In this document: positions 56,087-64,000 of the stretch, in pieces | Numbering within the stretch: position 1 is the stretch's first letter | Layout: every line of letters starts with the position of its first letter | Notes under the pieces: generated by a model | Databases searched by the model: none | What the model was told of the DNA's origin: nothing | The model's input: only the letters and a program-made list of their open reading frames with translations | Assembly: GCA_902497035.1 (NCBI GenBank) | Contig: CABVDL010000003.1 | Span: 1-64,000, forward strand | Direction of reading: 5' to 3' | DNA: 64,000 nt | Source: an uncultured Prevotella sp. | GTDB lineage: Bacteria; Bacteroidota; Bacteroidia; Bacteroidales; Bacteroidaceae | Program-made: the position numbers and the translations under genes

Positions 56087-56094
56087 CAAAGATA
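56087..56094 (-). promoter_or_regulatory. -7 box for the ECF sigma gene
   Basis: TATCTTTG on the minus strand, 32 bases before the ATG at 56054. It is preceded by a 17-bp direct repeat (56093-56109 and 56126-56142, one mismatch, period 33). Confidence 0.55.
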
Positions 56095-56149
56095 CACTTT
56101 TCTGAGGATAGAAAGATGGTAATCCTACACTTTTTTGAGGATTGCCGCG

Positions 56150-56265
56150 ATTTTCAGCGCCACCAGCTGGGCCACCTTATCACCGATGTGTATGCCCACC
56201 GCCGCCAGCCATTCTTCAGCCGCCTGTGGACCAGCCTCATCCGCCTGCTCAGTCCGCTGCTGTAG
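56150..56265 (+). pseudogene. 3'-terminal remnant of a cardiolipin synthase gene
   Basis: The plus strand encodes HLITDVYAHRRQPFFSRLW followed by TSLIRLLSPLL and a stop, matching the end of the cls product at 36.3 kb (RLFTEVHANRPQPFFNRLW, then the same 11 residues). All upstream cls sequence, including both HKD motifs, is missing. Confidence 0.85.
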
Positions 56266-56435
56266 GGTGTGAGTTCCCTCCCCCAGCTCTAAAGTTCGCC
56301 TGCGGGATGTACTCCACGACCGGGCATTATTCCAAACCCACATTGCTGAGAGTGTCATTACAATAACGGCGTTCGCAGCAAATAGATGACGGCGCGTGCC
56401 TCTTTTCGCTCCCAATGGAGCTATGGGCCTAACCG
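56193..56435. repeat. Direct repeat, right copy (both parts contiguous)
   Basis: Positions 56193-56362 match 36285-36454, and 56362-56435 match 37771-37844. Here the two parts are joined, without the 1.3-kb lipoprotein segment. Together the copies bracket the glycan locus. Confidence 0.93.
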
Positions 56436-56467
56436 TCTCAGCCATCCCGCACCAGTACTACGGCCGA

Positions 56468-56589
56468 ATTACTCGAGTACTTCATGTGAAGTACTGCAGT
56501 AATCAATGTCAAATTACTCGAGTACTTCACGTGAAGTACTGCAGTAATCAACGTCAAATTACTCGAGTACTTCACGTGAAGTACTCGAG
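56468..56589. repeat. Three 45-bp tandem units, each with a long palindrome
   Basis: The unit repeats at 56468, 56513 and 56558 with an exact 45-bp period. Units 1 and 2 each hold a 36-bp palindrome: unit 2 (56513-56548) is symmetric except for a CG/GC swap in each arm, and unit 1 has one extra mismatch at the center. Unit 3 holds a 28-bp perfect palindrome (56562-56589). All share a core TTCACGTGAA (TTCATGTGAA in unit 1). A T-run follows at 56594-56599. The remainder of 56055-56715 holds no gene I can support. Confidence 0.95.
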
Positions 56590-56715
56590 CAGTTCTTTTT
56601 GAATGATGGTTAAATGTAAGCAGAGACGATTTGTTGGTACAAATGATTAGAATGCCCATTGCCGTTTCGGAGACCCGGGCAAGGGAACACAACGTTTGCG
56701 CAAGGAAAGGACGGC

Positions 56716-57450
56716 TCAACGGGTGGCCTCAATGGTATAGGTGAAGCTGTCGGCGCGGTAGTAGCCAATATTGTACTCCACGGGCATTTCGTTGACATCA
56801 TAGACAAAGCGCTCGCGGATGAGTATGGGGTCGTGCTCGTCGATGTCGAGCTTTTCCGCAATGAATGAGCCTGCGGCGCGTGCCCTTATCGACTCCTTGC
56901 TCACCTTCACCACCACGTGGTACTGTTTCTCTAAAATCTCGTAAAGCGGCGTGGCGTAGTTCTCGTCGCCGGTCAGTGGTATGGACGGATTGAAGTAGCT
57001 CACGAAGAACACGAAGGGAAAGTCCTTGTTGCCACGCAGCCGCTCAAGAACCATACAGCGCGTGGCCTTGTCGTCGGGCTGGAGCTGGAAGAAATTGCGA
57101 ATTTCCTCATCCTGAGGGATTTGGAAGCTGATGTGGAGTTCATAGTTGCGCACCTCGACGCCGAGCCGTTTCATCTCCTGCGAGAAGCTCTGCCAGCCCT
57201 GCACGCCGCCCACGATGCCCTTCATGGCCACCTTTGTGCCCACGCCGCGCTTGCGAATGAGCAGACCCTCATAGACCAGCTTGTTGATGGCCTGGCGCAA
57301 AGTGTTGCGGGAAATGTGTAATTGTTCAGACAACTCCACCTCGTTTGGCAGGAACTTGCCCTTCTTGTACTGGTCTTCCTTGATGAGCCGCCTCAGCAAT
57401 TCTTCCGCCTGAACGTGCAGCGGAGTCTCCGATTTGTGGTCTAATTCCAT
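56716..57450 (-). CDS. GntR-family regulator with UTRA ligand domain
   Basis: The 244-residue DNA-binding protein has an N-terminal winged helix (LHVQAEELLRRLI, GKFLPNEVELSEQLHISRNTLRQAINKLVYEGLLIRKRGVGTKV) and a C-terminal UTRA domain of HutC/YvoA type (LERLRGNKDFPFVFFVSYF, PLYEILEKQYHVVV, IRERFVYDVNEMPVEYNIGYYRAD). UTRA domains bind sugar phosphates or other small effectors. It is divergent from the mannose operon with back-to-back promoters, so it probably represses that operon until a mannose-derived effector binds. Another role in the neighbouring island is possible but less likely. Confidence 0.92.
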   Translation of the reverse strand: MELDHKSETPLHVQAEELLRRLIKEDQYKKGKFLPNEVELSEQLHISRNTLRQAINKLVYEGLLIRKRGVGTKVAMKGIVGGVQGWQSFSQEMKRLGVEVRNYELHISFQIPQDEEIRNFFQLQPDDKATRCMVLERLRGNKDFPFVFFVSYFNPSIPLTGDENYATPLYEILEKQYHVVVKVSKESIRARAAGSFIAEKLDIDEHDPILIRERFVYDVNEMPVEYNIGYYRADSFTYTIEATR

Positions 57451-57472
57451 GACTTTTCGCTTTATTTGCTTG

Positions 57473-57504
57473 CAAATATAACATTTTCTGAAAAAACCTC
57501 CAAA
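57473..57504 (-). promoter_or_regulatory. Promoter of the gntR-like gene
   Basis: On the minus strand, -7 TATATTTG (57473-57480) and -33 TTTG (57501-57504) with 20-base spacing. Confidence 0.72.
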
Positions 57505-57508
57505 ATTA

Positions 57509-57540
57509 TTTGCGAGTTTTATTCGGACTTATTATCTTTG
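57509..57540 (+). promoter_or_regulatory. Promoter of the mannose operon
   Basis: The -33 TTTG (57509-57512) and -7 TATCTTTG (57533-57540) have 20-base spacing. The two divergent -33 boxes are only 4 bases apart, so one bound protein could block both promoters. Confidence 0.78.
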
Positions 57541-57544
57541 CACA

Positions 57545-57569
57545 TATAATTAATGTTTGAACAATTATA
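57545..57569. promoter_or_regulatory. Candidate operator downstream of the mannose promoter
   Basis: An inverted repeat TATAATT (57545-57551) ... AATTATA (57563-57569) with an 11-base spacer covers the expected transcription start. Its position suits a repressor such as the divergent GntR protein. It is AT-rich, so chance symmetry cannot be excluded. Confidence 0.4.
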
Positions 57570-57578
57570 CGATATTCA

Positions 57579-59306
57579 ATGAGACAGCCAAACTATGACA
57601 AATATCCGTCCACTAAGGTCAGTGGAGACATTTGGCAAGGATGGGACAGCATTCTCGGCCAGTTGGACAAGGCCCTCGGCAGCAGCAGCGTGTGGGCCGT
57701 GGACTTGTATACCGGCACCATAGAGGAGGAGATAGTGCAGGCCTTCCGGCGTGTGGGCAGAAAGGTCGTCCTCACCAGAGACCTGATGAAAGACGAGGCG
57801 GAGGTGCTGGAGATGACCCGCCGGTTTATGACCGACGACGTGCTTTTCGGCTACATCTCCAATGTGCGCCTTGAGGAGTATTTCGACGAGGACAAAGTGA
57901 GCGCATTCAAAGCAAGCCTGCCAAAGGAACACCTTATATTAATAGGCACCGGGGCGGCCAGTCTCGTGCCAGACGACGTGCCGGTGGTCTATGTCGATAT
58001 GGCGCGATGGGAGATACAGCAGCGTTTCCGCCGCCATCAGGTCAGAGGACTTGGGGTGGACAATCACGAGGAAGCACCCTCGCTGCAGTACAAGCGCGGT
58101 TTCTTCAACGACTGGAACATCTGCGACCGGCACAAGCTTAGTCTGGCCAGGTCGGGGCGCATAGCCTACTGGATAGACACCAACGTGGCGGGGCAGCCCA
58201 AGATGATCAGCCACGACACGTTCATGGCGGGCATCAGGCAGACGGCGCGGAGGCCTTTCAGGCCGGTTCCTTTCTTCGACCCGGCACCGTGGGGAGGACA
58301 GTGGATGAAGCGTGTGTGTGACCTCGACCGGCGCGTGGTCAACTTCGGCTGGTGCTTTGACTGCGTACCTGAGGAGAACAGCCTCTACTTCGACGTGGAG
58401 GGTGTCCGCTTTGAGCTGCCCTGCCAGGACCTGGTCATGTTTGAGACGCGCAACCTCTTGGGTGAGGCCGTGGAGAGCCGGTTCGGCAAAAGCTTCCCCA
58501 TCAGGTTTGACTTCCTCGACACGGTGGGTGGAGGCAACCTGAGCCTGCAGGTCCATCCCACGACGGAGTTCGTGCATGAGAACTTCGGCATACACTACAC
58601 CCAGGACGAAAGCTACTACCTGCTCGATGCGGAGCCGGGGGCCACGGTCTATCTCGGACTGAGGCAGGGCATAGACGCAAAGGCCATGATAAGCGACCTG
58701 CGGGCGGCCCAGCATGGCGGCGCGGTGTTTGACGCGGAGAAATATGTGAACCGTTGGCCTGCGAAAAAGCACGACCATTTCCTCATACCCGGCGGAACGG
58801 TACACTGCTCTGGCGCCGGCGCGCTGGTGCTTGAAATCAGCTCCACCCCCAACATCTTTACTTTCAAGTTGTGGGACTGGCAGCGTCTTGGGCTTGACGG
58901 CAAGCCGCGCCCCATCAATATAGAGCGGGGAAGGCAGGTCATCGACTTCGGCCGCGACACGGACTATGCGCGCCGCCACCTCATCAATCAGGTGGAGACC
59001 GTGGCAAAAGGCGACGGATGGACGGAGGAGCGCACGGGGCTGCATCCCAATGAGTTTATCGAGACCCGCCGCCACTGGTTCACTGCGCCCGTCACCCATC
59101 ACACCGATGGCGGCGTGAACGTGCTGAACCTTGTGGAGGGCGACGAGGCCATCGTGGAGAGTCCCTCGGGCGCCTTTGAACCTTTTGTGGTGCATTATGC
59201 GGAGACTTTCGTGGTGCCGGCCTGCGTGGGCGAGTACACCATCCGTCCCTATGGCGCGTCAGAGGGAAAGCAGTGCGGCACGATAAAAGCTTATGTGAGA
59301 AAATGA
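57579..59306 (+). CDS. manA: Class I mannose-6-phosphate isomerase-like protein
   Basis: Interconverts mannose 6-phosphate and fructose 6-phosphate. The 575-residue protein is longer than E. coli ManA. The N-terminal 200 residues (DIWQGWDSILGQL, SVWAVDLYTGTIEEE, HLILIGTGAASL) are a P-loop-kinase-like or unassigned extension typical of the long Bacteroidota type. The isomerase part starts near 215 (PFFDPAPWGGQWM) and has zinc ligands in LSLQVHPTTEFVHENFG and HDHFLIPGGTVHCSGAGALVLEIS. First gene of the operon; the ROK gene follows 12 bp later. Confidence 0.9.
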   Translation: MRQPNYDKYPSTKVSGDIWQGWDSILGQLDKALGSSSVWAVDLYTGTIEEEIVQAFRRVGRKVVLTRDLMKDEAEVLEMTRRFMTDDVLFGYISNVRLEEYFDEDKVSAFKASLPKEHLILIGTGAASLVPDDVPVVYVDMARWEIQQRFRRHQVRGLGVDNHEEAPSLQYKRGFFNDWNICDRHKLSLARSGRIAYWIDTNVAGQPKMISHDTFMAGIRQTARRPFRPVPFFDPAPWGGQWMKRVCDLDRRVVNFGWCFDCVPEENSLYFDVEGVRFELPCQDLVMFETRNLLGEAVESRFGKSFPIRFDFLDTVGGGNLSLQVHPTTEFVHENFGIHYTQDESYYLLDAEPGATVYLGLRQGIDAKAMISDLRAAQHGGAVFDAEKYVNRWPAKKHDHFLIPGGTVHCSGAGALVLEISSTPNIFTFKLWDWQRLGLDGKPRPINIERGRQVIDFGRDTDYARRHLINQVETVAKGDGWTEERTGLHPNEFIETRRHWFTAPVTHHTDGGVNVLNLVEGDEAIVESPSGAFEPFVVHYAETFVVPACVGEYTIRPYGASEGKQCGTIKAYVRK

Positions 59307-59318
59307 AAACCTATAGAG

Positions 59319-60428
59319 ATGAAAGAAAATAAAATAGTAATGACGTTGGATGCCGGCGGAACAAACTTCGTGTTCTCCGCATTCTGTGATGGAAAAGAAC
59401 TGGTTACTCCTGTCAGATTGCCTGCACATGCAGACGACCTGAGCCTGTGCCTTAATTCCCTGATAGAGGGCTTTACCCAAGTGGGGAAGTCGTTGCCGGT
59501 GCCTGCGGTAGCCATCAGCTTTGCTTTCCCCGGCCCTGCCGACTATGCTAATGGCGTCATTGGAGACTTGCCCAACTTCCCCTCGTTTCGCGGAGGCGTT
59601 GCACTTGGGCCTTTTTTGGAGGACAAATTCTCCATGCCGGTATTCATCAATAACGACGGCAACTTGTTTGCCTACGGTGAGGCCATGGGCGGCATGCTGC
59701 CCCATGTGAATGCAGAGCTGGAGGCCTCGGGCAGCGGCCGGCAGTACCATAACCTTTTAGGTGTGACGTTTGGAACGGGCTTCGGCTCAGGCGTTGTGTC
59801 GGACGGCCGTTTGTTGATTGGCGACAATGGCTGTGGCGGCGACGTGTGGCTGACGCGCAATGTCAAATACAATGATATGATAGCCGAAGAGGGCGTGAGC
59901 ATACGTGCCGTAAAGAGAGTATATGAGGAATGCTCCGGCGAAGATGCGCGGCTGCTTACTCCGAAAGACATCTTCGACATAGCCGAGGGCGCAAGGCCGG
60001 GCAATCGAAAGGCAGCCATGGACAGTTTCGAGGAACTCGGACGCACGGCTGGCGCTGCCATTGCCGGCGCATTGGACATTGTTGACGGACTGATTGTTAT
60101 AGGAGGCGGACTGGCTGGCGCGCATAAGTATTTTCTTCAGGCATTGGTGCAGGAACTGAACCGAACGCTTGGTACTTTTTCAGGCCGGTCGTTCCCATGC
60201 CTGCAGCAAAAAGTATACAACCTTGAGGATGAGGCTGAACGCAATCGCTTTTTTGCTGATGACGACGGGCAGGTGCAAGTGCCGTTCTCGGACCGCCGGG
60301 TCTGCTACCACAAGGAAAAGAAAACCGGCGTAGCCATCTCACGGCTTGGGGCAAGCAAGGCTGTTAACCTTGGCGCCTATTACTTCGCTGTTAACAAAAT
60401 GAATGAAGATGCTGTCCTGTATAAATAA
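59319..60428 (+). CDS. ROK-family sugar kinase
   Basis: The 369-residue cytoplasmic kinase has the ATP-binding start VMTLDAGGTNFVFSAF, ISFAFPGPADY, the catalytic Asp in PVFINNDGNLFAYGEAMGG, LGVTFGTGFGSGVVSDG, and a hydrophobic VDGLIVIGGGLAG. The zinc-binding Cys cluster of many ROK proteins is not evident. Between the isomerase and mannosidase genes, it most likely phosphorylates mannose to mannose 6-phosphate, the substrate of the upstream isomerase. That substrate is an inference from context. It overlaps the next gene by 26 bp. Confidence 0.9.
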   Translation: MKENKIVMTLDAGGTNFVFSAFCDGKELVTPVRLPAHADDLSLCLNSLIEGFTQVGKSLPVPAVAISFAFPGPADYANGVIGDLPNFPSFRGGVALGPFLEDKFSMPVFINNDGNLFAYGEAMGGMLPHVNAELEASGSGRQYHNLLGVTFGTGFGSGVVSDGRLLIGDNGCGGDVWLTRNVKYNDMIAEEGVSIRAVKRVYEECSGEDARLLTPKDIFDIAEGARPGNRKAAMDSFEELGRTAGAAIAGALDIVDGLIVIGGGLAGAHKYFLQALVQELNRTLGTFSGRSFPCLQQKVYNLEDEAERNRFFADDDGQVQVPFSDRRVCYHKEKKTGVAISRLGASKAVNLGAYYFAVNKMNEDAVLYK

Positions 60429-63400
60429 AATAATTCTTTCACTGCTTATACCTGGCATGTATGCCTCACCAGGTCTCGCCAAGGAATATTGGTCTATAGG
60501 AAGCAAGGATAATTCCAGCTCAGACCTGGCCTTGGGTCCATCTGGCTATAAGCGGTTTCTGGCGAACGACTTTGGCTATGAGGACCGCTATTACCTCATA
60601 GGAAAGTCGGTGGCCAAACGTGATTTTGCTTACGTTCTTCCAGGTCCCAATGACACGTGGGGAGGAACGTGGGGTACCTCCGGATGGCGTACCCATGAGG
60701 ACAACATACTCTTCACGGTTAAGAAAAAGCCGGGAAAAGGAACCTATGCCTTACTGCTGGACCTTGTGGATTCAGATCCCAAGGGCTCGGTGGTGAAGGT
60801 TACGGTCAACGGCCATGCGCGTAAATTCAGTATCAGAGGAAAATGGGCAAAGGCCCTTTCCGGTGACCTTTCAAAAGCGCAAGGGCAGACTTTGGAAGTG
60901 CCCATTGATGTCAGAGAGCTGAATACCAATGGCAATACGGTGACCATCTCGGTTCTGGAGGGCGGCTGGATTTGTTTTGACCGTGTGGCTTTTTCTGGGT
61001 CTGAGGGATTAGTGCTGGGCGCTCCCGACGGGGAAGTCTATGTGAGAGGCGTAAAGGCCGCAGGGTATGAGATTTCCTCGAATGGTAATAGCGTACAGCC
61101 GTTGCTCGTCGATGTGGAGCATCTTGCTGGGAATCCGCTCCTTACGGTACTGCTCGACGGTAGGCAAATTTTTTGTGCAGCTGTAGATTCGGCGCGCTAC
61201 GTGTTTGAGGCGCCTATGTCCGCTGTGTCCAGGCGCACGAGGAGCCGTTATGTGGTGCTTGCCTCCGGCAGGGTCGTCCAGAAAGGCGTGGTGGAGCGTA
61301 CACCGCAGAGGACAGCCTCATTGGCTGACTATGTGGATACCAGCATCGGTACGGCACACTCACGCTGGATGATAGCACCGGGTCCGTGGATGCCTTTTAG
61401 TATGGTGAAGCTTAGTCCTGACAACCAGAACATGGGGTGGCAGGCAGGCTATCAGCCGACATTCGAGACATTGGGCTGCTTCAGCCACATACACGAGTGG
61501 ACTATGGGCGGGCTTGGTGTCATGCCCACCAATGGCAAGTTGTTTACAAAGGTAGGAGACCAGTTTAGACCCGACGAGGGCTACCGCTCGCGGATAGACA
61601 AGTCCTCGGAGCAGGCACCGCTGGGCTATTATCGCGTATTTCTCACCGACACGCAGATAGACGCTGCTGTGACAGCCACCGAGCGTGCAAGCTTTATGAA
61701 GTTCAAGTTTCCTCAGGACAAGGACGGACGCTTGATGATTGACCTGCACATACAGGCAGAATACGACTACAAGATAGTGGACGTGAAGGTGGACAAAGTG
61801 GGCGGAAACCGCATAGAGGGTCGCTGTCACCAACTTTCACCGCGCCCCACAGTGTGGAGCAATGATGCGGACCAGGAATACACCGTTAATTTTGTGATGG
61901 AGTTCGACGCTCCTATAAAGAAAGTGGGTGGCTGGAAGAACGACAGCCGCTTTGAGGGCGGCACCTTGCAAGGCGGTAATCTCAAGGATGCCGGAATGTA
62001 TGTGGAGTTCGACACCAAGGCTCACCCTGTAGTCCAGGTGAGGACGGGCATATCGTTGGTGAGCATTGCCAATGCGGCCGAAAATCTCAAGAAAGAGATT
62101 ACAGACCCCTTTGGCTGGAACTTTGACGCAGTGGTGCAGCATCAGAAGGCGGTGTGGAATAACATCTTTGACCGCGTGAAGATTACAACCAACGACAGGA
62201 TGGAGAAAGTGCGTTTCTACACCAATATGTACCGTGCGCTCTGCCGTAACCGTTGGAGTGACGTGAACGGAGAATGGATGACACCTGACGAGAGGGTGGG
62301 ACGCTTCACCAATCCTGACCACATGGCCCTTGGCTGTGATGCCTTTTGGAACACGTTCTGGAACCTTAACCAGTTCTGGAACCTCGTAACGCCAGAATGG
62401 TCATCGCGCTGGGTACACTCGCAGCTCGCCATGTACGATACCAATGGCTGGCTGGCCAAGGGACCTGCGGGCATGGAGTATATTCCCGTCATGGTGGCCG
62501 AGCATGAGATCCCGCTCATGGTCTCGGCATGGCAGATGGGCATAAGGGACTACGACCCCCAGAAAATGTTTGAGGCCATCAAAAAGATGCAGACCACTGC
62601 AGCCGCGCACGTGGCAGGCGGTTTTGCGGGAAACCGAGACCTCATGCCTTATCTGAAGTATCACTATGTACCCTTTGAGAAAGGCCGTTTTTCCAATACA
62701 ATGGAATATTCCTTTGACGACTGGACCGTGGGGCAAATGGCCAAGGCACTGGGCAGATATACGGACTACAGCACTTTTAACAACAGGGGGTACTGGTGGC
62801 GGAATGCCATCAATCCTGAGAGCGGTTACTGCCAAATGAAAGATACATTAGGCCGGTTTGTGAAAGACTTTGACCCGTTCCATTCGGGTGCCAACTCGCA
62901 GTACGTGGAGGGAAATGCTTGGCAGTTGACCTATTTCGTGCCGCAGGATGTGCCGGCACTCATCTCGATGATAGGCCGCAAGAACTTTACAGACAGACTG
63001 GAATGGGGCTTTACGGCCAGTGAGCCATGGCGGTACAATGCGCCCAACGACCAGTATTGGGACTATCCCGTGGTGCAGGGTAACCAGCAGTCTATGCACT
63101 TTGCCTTCCTGTTCAACTGGGCAGGGAAACCGTGGCTCACGCAAAAATGGTCAAGATCTATCATAGACCGTTACTACGGGTGCGGAACTGCCAACGCGTA
63201 TCTTGGTGATGAGGACCAGGGGCAGATGAGCGCGTGGTTTGTCATGGCGGCCTTAGGCCTGTTCCAGACCGACGGCGGCTGCCGGACGGAGCCTATCTAT
63301 GAGATAGCCAGCCCACTGTTTGAGAAAGTGGAGATAGACTTGGGTGGAAGATATGGACGCGGCGAAAAGTTCACCATTATCGCACACAATGCGTCAAGAA

Positions 63401-63543
63401 AAAACAAGTATGTACAGCGGGCTACGCTCAACGGACAGGAACTCAATACATTCAGTTTCCCTGCCGCGGAATTGCTCAAGGGCGGTAGCCTTGACTTGGA
63501 AATGAGTGATAAGCCAAACTATAACTGGGGGATCGGACAATGA
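60403..63543 (+). CDS. GH92 alpha-mannosidase with N-terminal PL4-type sandwich domain
   Basis: The 1046-residue secreted enzyme has a signal peptide ending ASPGLAK. Residues about 27-198 form a beta-sandwich (EYWSIGSKDNSSSDLALGPSGY, YYLIGKSVAKRDFAYVLPGP, GTYALLLDLVDS, ISVLEGGWICFDRV) like domain III of PL4 rhamnogalacturonan lyases. Residues about 305-1046 are the GH92 module: SLADYVDTSIGTAHSRWMIAPGPWMPF, CFSHIHEWTMGGLGVMP, GCDAFWNTFWNLNQFWN, and the acidic pair in YLGDEDQGQMSAWFVMAALGLF. GH92 enzymes are calcium-dependent exo-alpha-mannosidases. The usual WDT of the motif near 650 reads WNT. The start is at 60403 or 60409, inside the ROK gene. Confidence 0.92.
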   Translation: MKMLSCINKIILSLLIPGMYASPGLAKEYWSIGSKDNSSSDLALGPSGYKRFLANDFGYEDRYYLIGKSVAKRDFAYVLPGPNDTWGGTWGTSGWRTHEDNILFTVKKKPGKGTYALLLDLVDSDPKGSVVKVTVNGHARKFSIRGKWAKALSGDLSKAQGQTLEVPIDVRELNTNGNTVTISVLEGGWICFDRVAFSGSEGLVLGAPDGEVYVRGVKAAGYEISSNGNSVQPLLVDVEHLAGNPLLTVLLDGRQIFCAAVDSARYVFEAPMSAVSRRTRSRYVVLASGRVVQKGVVERTPQRTASLADYVDTSIGTAHSRWMIAPGPWMPFSMVKLSPDNQNMGWQAGYQPTFETLGCFSHIHEWTMGGLGVMPTNGKLFTKVGDQFRPDEGYRSRIDKSSEQAPLGYYRVFLTDTQIDAAVTATERASFMKFKFPQDKDGRLMIDLHIQAEYDYKIVDVKVDKVGGNRIEGRCHQLSPRPTVWSNDADQEYTVNFVMEFDAPIKKVGGWKNDSRFEGGTLQGGNLKDAGMYVEFDTKAHPVVQVRTGISLVSIANAAENLKKEITDPFGWNFDAVVQHQKAVWNNIFDRVKITTNDRMEKVRFYTNMYRALCRNRWSDVNGEWMTPDERVGRFTNPDHMALGCDAFWNTFWNLNQFWNLVTPEWSSRWVHSQLAMYDTNGWLAKGPAGMEYIPVMVAEHEIPLMVSAWQMGIRDYDPQKMFEAIKKMQTTAAAHVAGGFAGNRDLMPYLKYHYVPFEKGRFSNTMEYSFDDWTVGQMAKALGRYTDYSTFNNRGYWWRNAINPESGYCQMKDTLGRFVKDFDPFHSGANSQYVEGNAWQLTYFVPQDVPALISMIGRKNFTDRLEWGFTASEPWRYNAPNDQYWDYPVVQGNQQSMHFAFLFNWAGKPWLTQKWSRSIIDRYYGCGTANAYLGDEDQGQMSAWFVMAALGLFQTDGGCRTEPIYEIASPLFEKVEIDLGGRYGRGEKFTIIAHNASRKNKYVQRATLNGQELNTFSFPAAELLKGGSLDLEMSDKPNYNWGIGQ

Positions 63544-64000
63544 AAATGAACGTTGAAAAAAGCAAGCGTATGACAAAGGGTGCAAAATATGCAAATGGAG
63601 TGGGAAGTCTATTGTTAGTATTTGTCACAATGCTGGCGATGTGTCCTGTGGGAGTCAAGGCCCAGACGACGCGCCTCTCGGATTATGTAAATCCCAATAT
63701 CGGAACGGCTCATTGCAGGTGGTTCTTCTACACGCCTGCGGCAGTCCCGTTTGGCATGGCCAAGCCAGCTCCGTCCACCGACGGTCACCTCGGCAACCCA
63801 AGCGGCTGGGAGGCGGTGGGCTACGACTGTCGTCATCGGTCCATAGAGGGCTTTGCCAACTTCCATGAGTTTCAGATTGGGGGCGTGGTGCTCGCGCCCA
63901 CCGTCGGCCGGCTGCAGACCACGCCCGGGGAACTGGACAATCCCGACGGAGGCTACCGCTCGCGTTTTGACAAGCGCGACGAGACTGCGCGTCCCGGTTA
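63540..64000 (+). CDS. Second GH92-like enzyme, 5' part only
   Basis: The gene starts in an ATGA overlap with the previous stop and runs off the window after 153 codons. It has a signal peptide (VGSLLLVFVTMLAMCPVGVKAQ), then the GH92 start TTRLSDYVNPNIGTAHCRWFFYTPAAVPFGMAKPAPSTDGHLG, FANFHEFQIGGVVLAPTVG and DNPDGGYRSRFDKRDE. It lacks the N-terminal sandwich of its neighbour. Having two different GH92 enzymes in one operon suggests that different mannose linkages are attacked. Confidence 0.88.
   Translation, partial: MKMNVEKSKRMTKGAKYANGVGSLLLVFVTMLAMCPVGVKAQTTRLSDYVNPNIGTAHCRWFFYTPAAVPFGMAKPAPSTDGHLGNPSGWEAVGYDCRHRSIEGFANFHEFQIGGVVLAPTVGRLQTTPGELDNPDGGYRSRFDKRDETARPG

Noticed and set aside
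56468..56589. CRISPR array
   Set aside because: The repeats are palindromic units with only about 9 bp between them, and the intervals are nearly identical rather than unique spacers. No cas gene is nearby.

Overview
This window looks like a chromosomal segment of a gut or oral Bacteroidota bacterium, most likely Prevotellaceae (Prevotella-like). The family is an inference. It rests on the many TAnnTTTG -7 boxes (several with a TTTG -33 box about 20 bases upstream), the SusC/SusD polysaccharide utilisation locus with an ECF sigma factor and FecR anti-sigma factor, the B12-riboswitch btuB-btuG-btuH operon, BspA-type leucine-rich repeat proteins, and the orders rsfS-ftsH-cdsA and parA-parB-DUF5683-transglycosylase-rel.

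Layout. 0-4 kb: tRNA-Gln(CUG), then rsfS, ftsH and cdsA. 3.9-9.3 kb, minus strand: a compact three-gene operon encoding a TerB-N/TerB-C type protein, a BrxD-like P-loop ATPase and an Lhr/BrxHI-like DEIH helicase, with an 11-unit 9-bp tandem repeat between ATPase and helicase. This stand-alone set, without the other BREX genes, is the best candidate for an undescribed (possibly anti-phage or DNA-processing) system. 9.4-14.5 kb: a cobalamin riboswitch controlling a BtuB-like TonB receptor, a BtuG-like surface propeller fused to a second surface domain, and a BtuH-like DUF4465 lipoprotein. 14.7-34.7 kb: core genes for lipid A (lpxB), SurE, chromosome partitioning, cell-wall lysis, stringent response, alaS, queuosine precursor synthesis, primase, a mechanosensitive channel, a PBP4-type peptidase and a superoxide reductase. 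34.9-36.4 kb: cardiolipin synthase.

36.3-56.4 kb is an accessory island. It is bounded by near-identical direct repeats that include the 3' end of the cardiolipin synthase gene. Inside are a BspA-like lipoprotein, a beta-mannosidase remnant, a 102-bp palindromic MITE-like element, and a locus of fecR, susC (with an STN signalling domain), susD, a DUF1735 lipoprotein, a leucine-rich repeat protein, a GH101-like enzyme, GH27, GH3 and GH78. The cognate ECF sigma gene lies alone, in reverse orientation, at the far end. Sugar binding at SusC would be relayed through FecR to this sigma factor. An intrinsic terminator inside the operon probably lowers expression of the last three enzymes.

56.4-64 kb: three 45-bp tandem units, each holding a long palindrome with a TTCACGTGAA core, then a GntR/UTRA repressor divergent from a mannose operon (mannose-6-phosphate isomerase, ROK kinase, and two GH92 alpha-mannosidases, the second cut by the window end). 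The mannose operon would trim alpha-mannosidic glycans and feed mannose into glycolysis.
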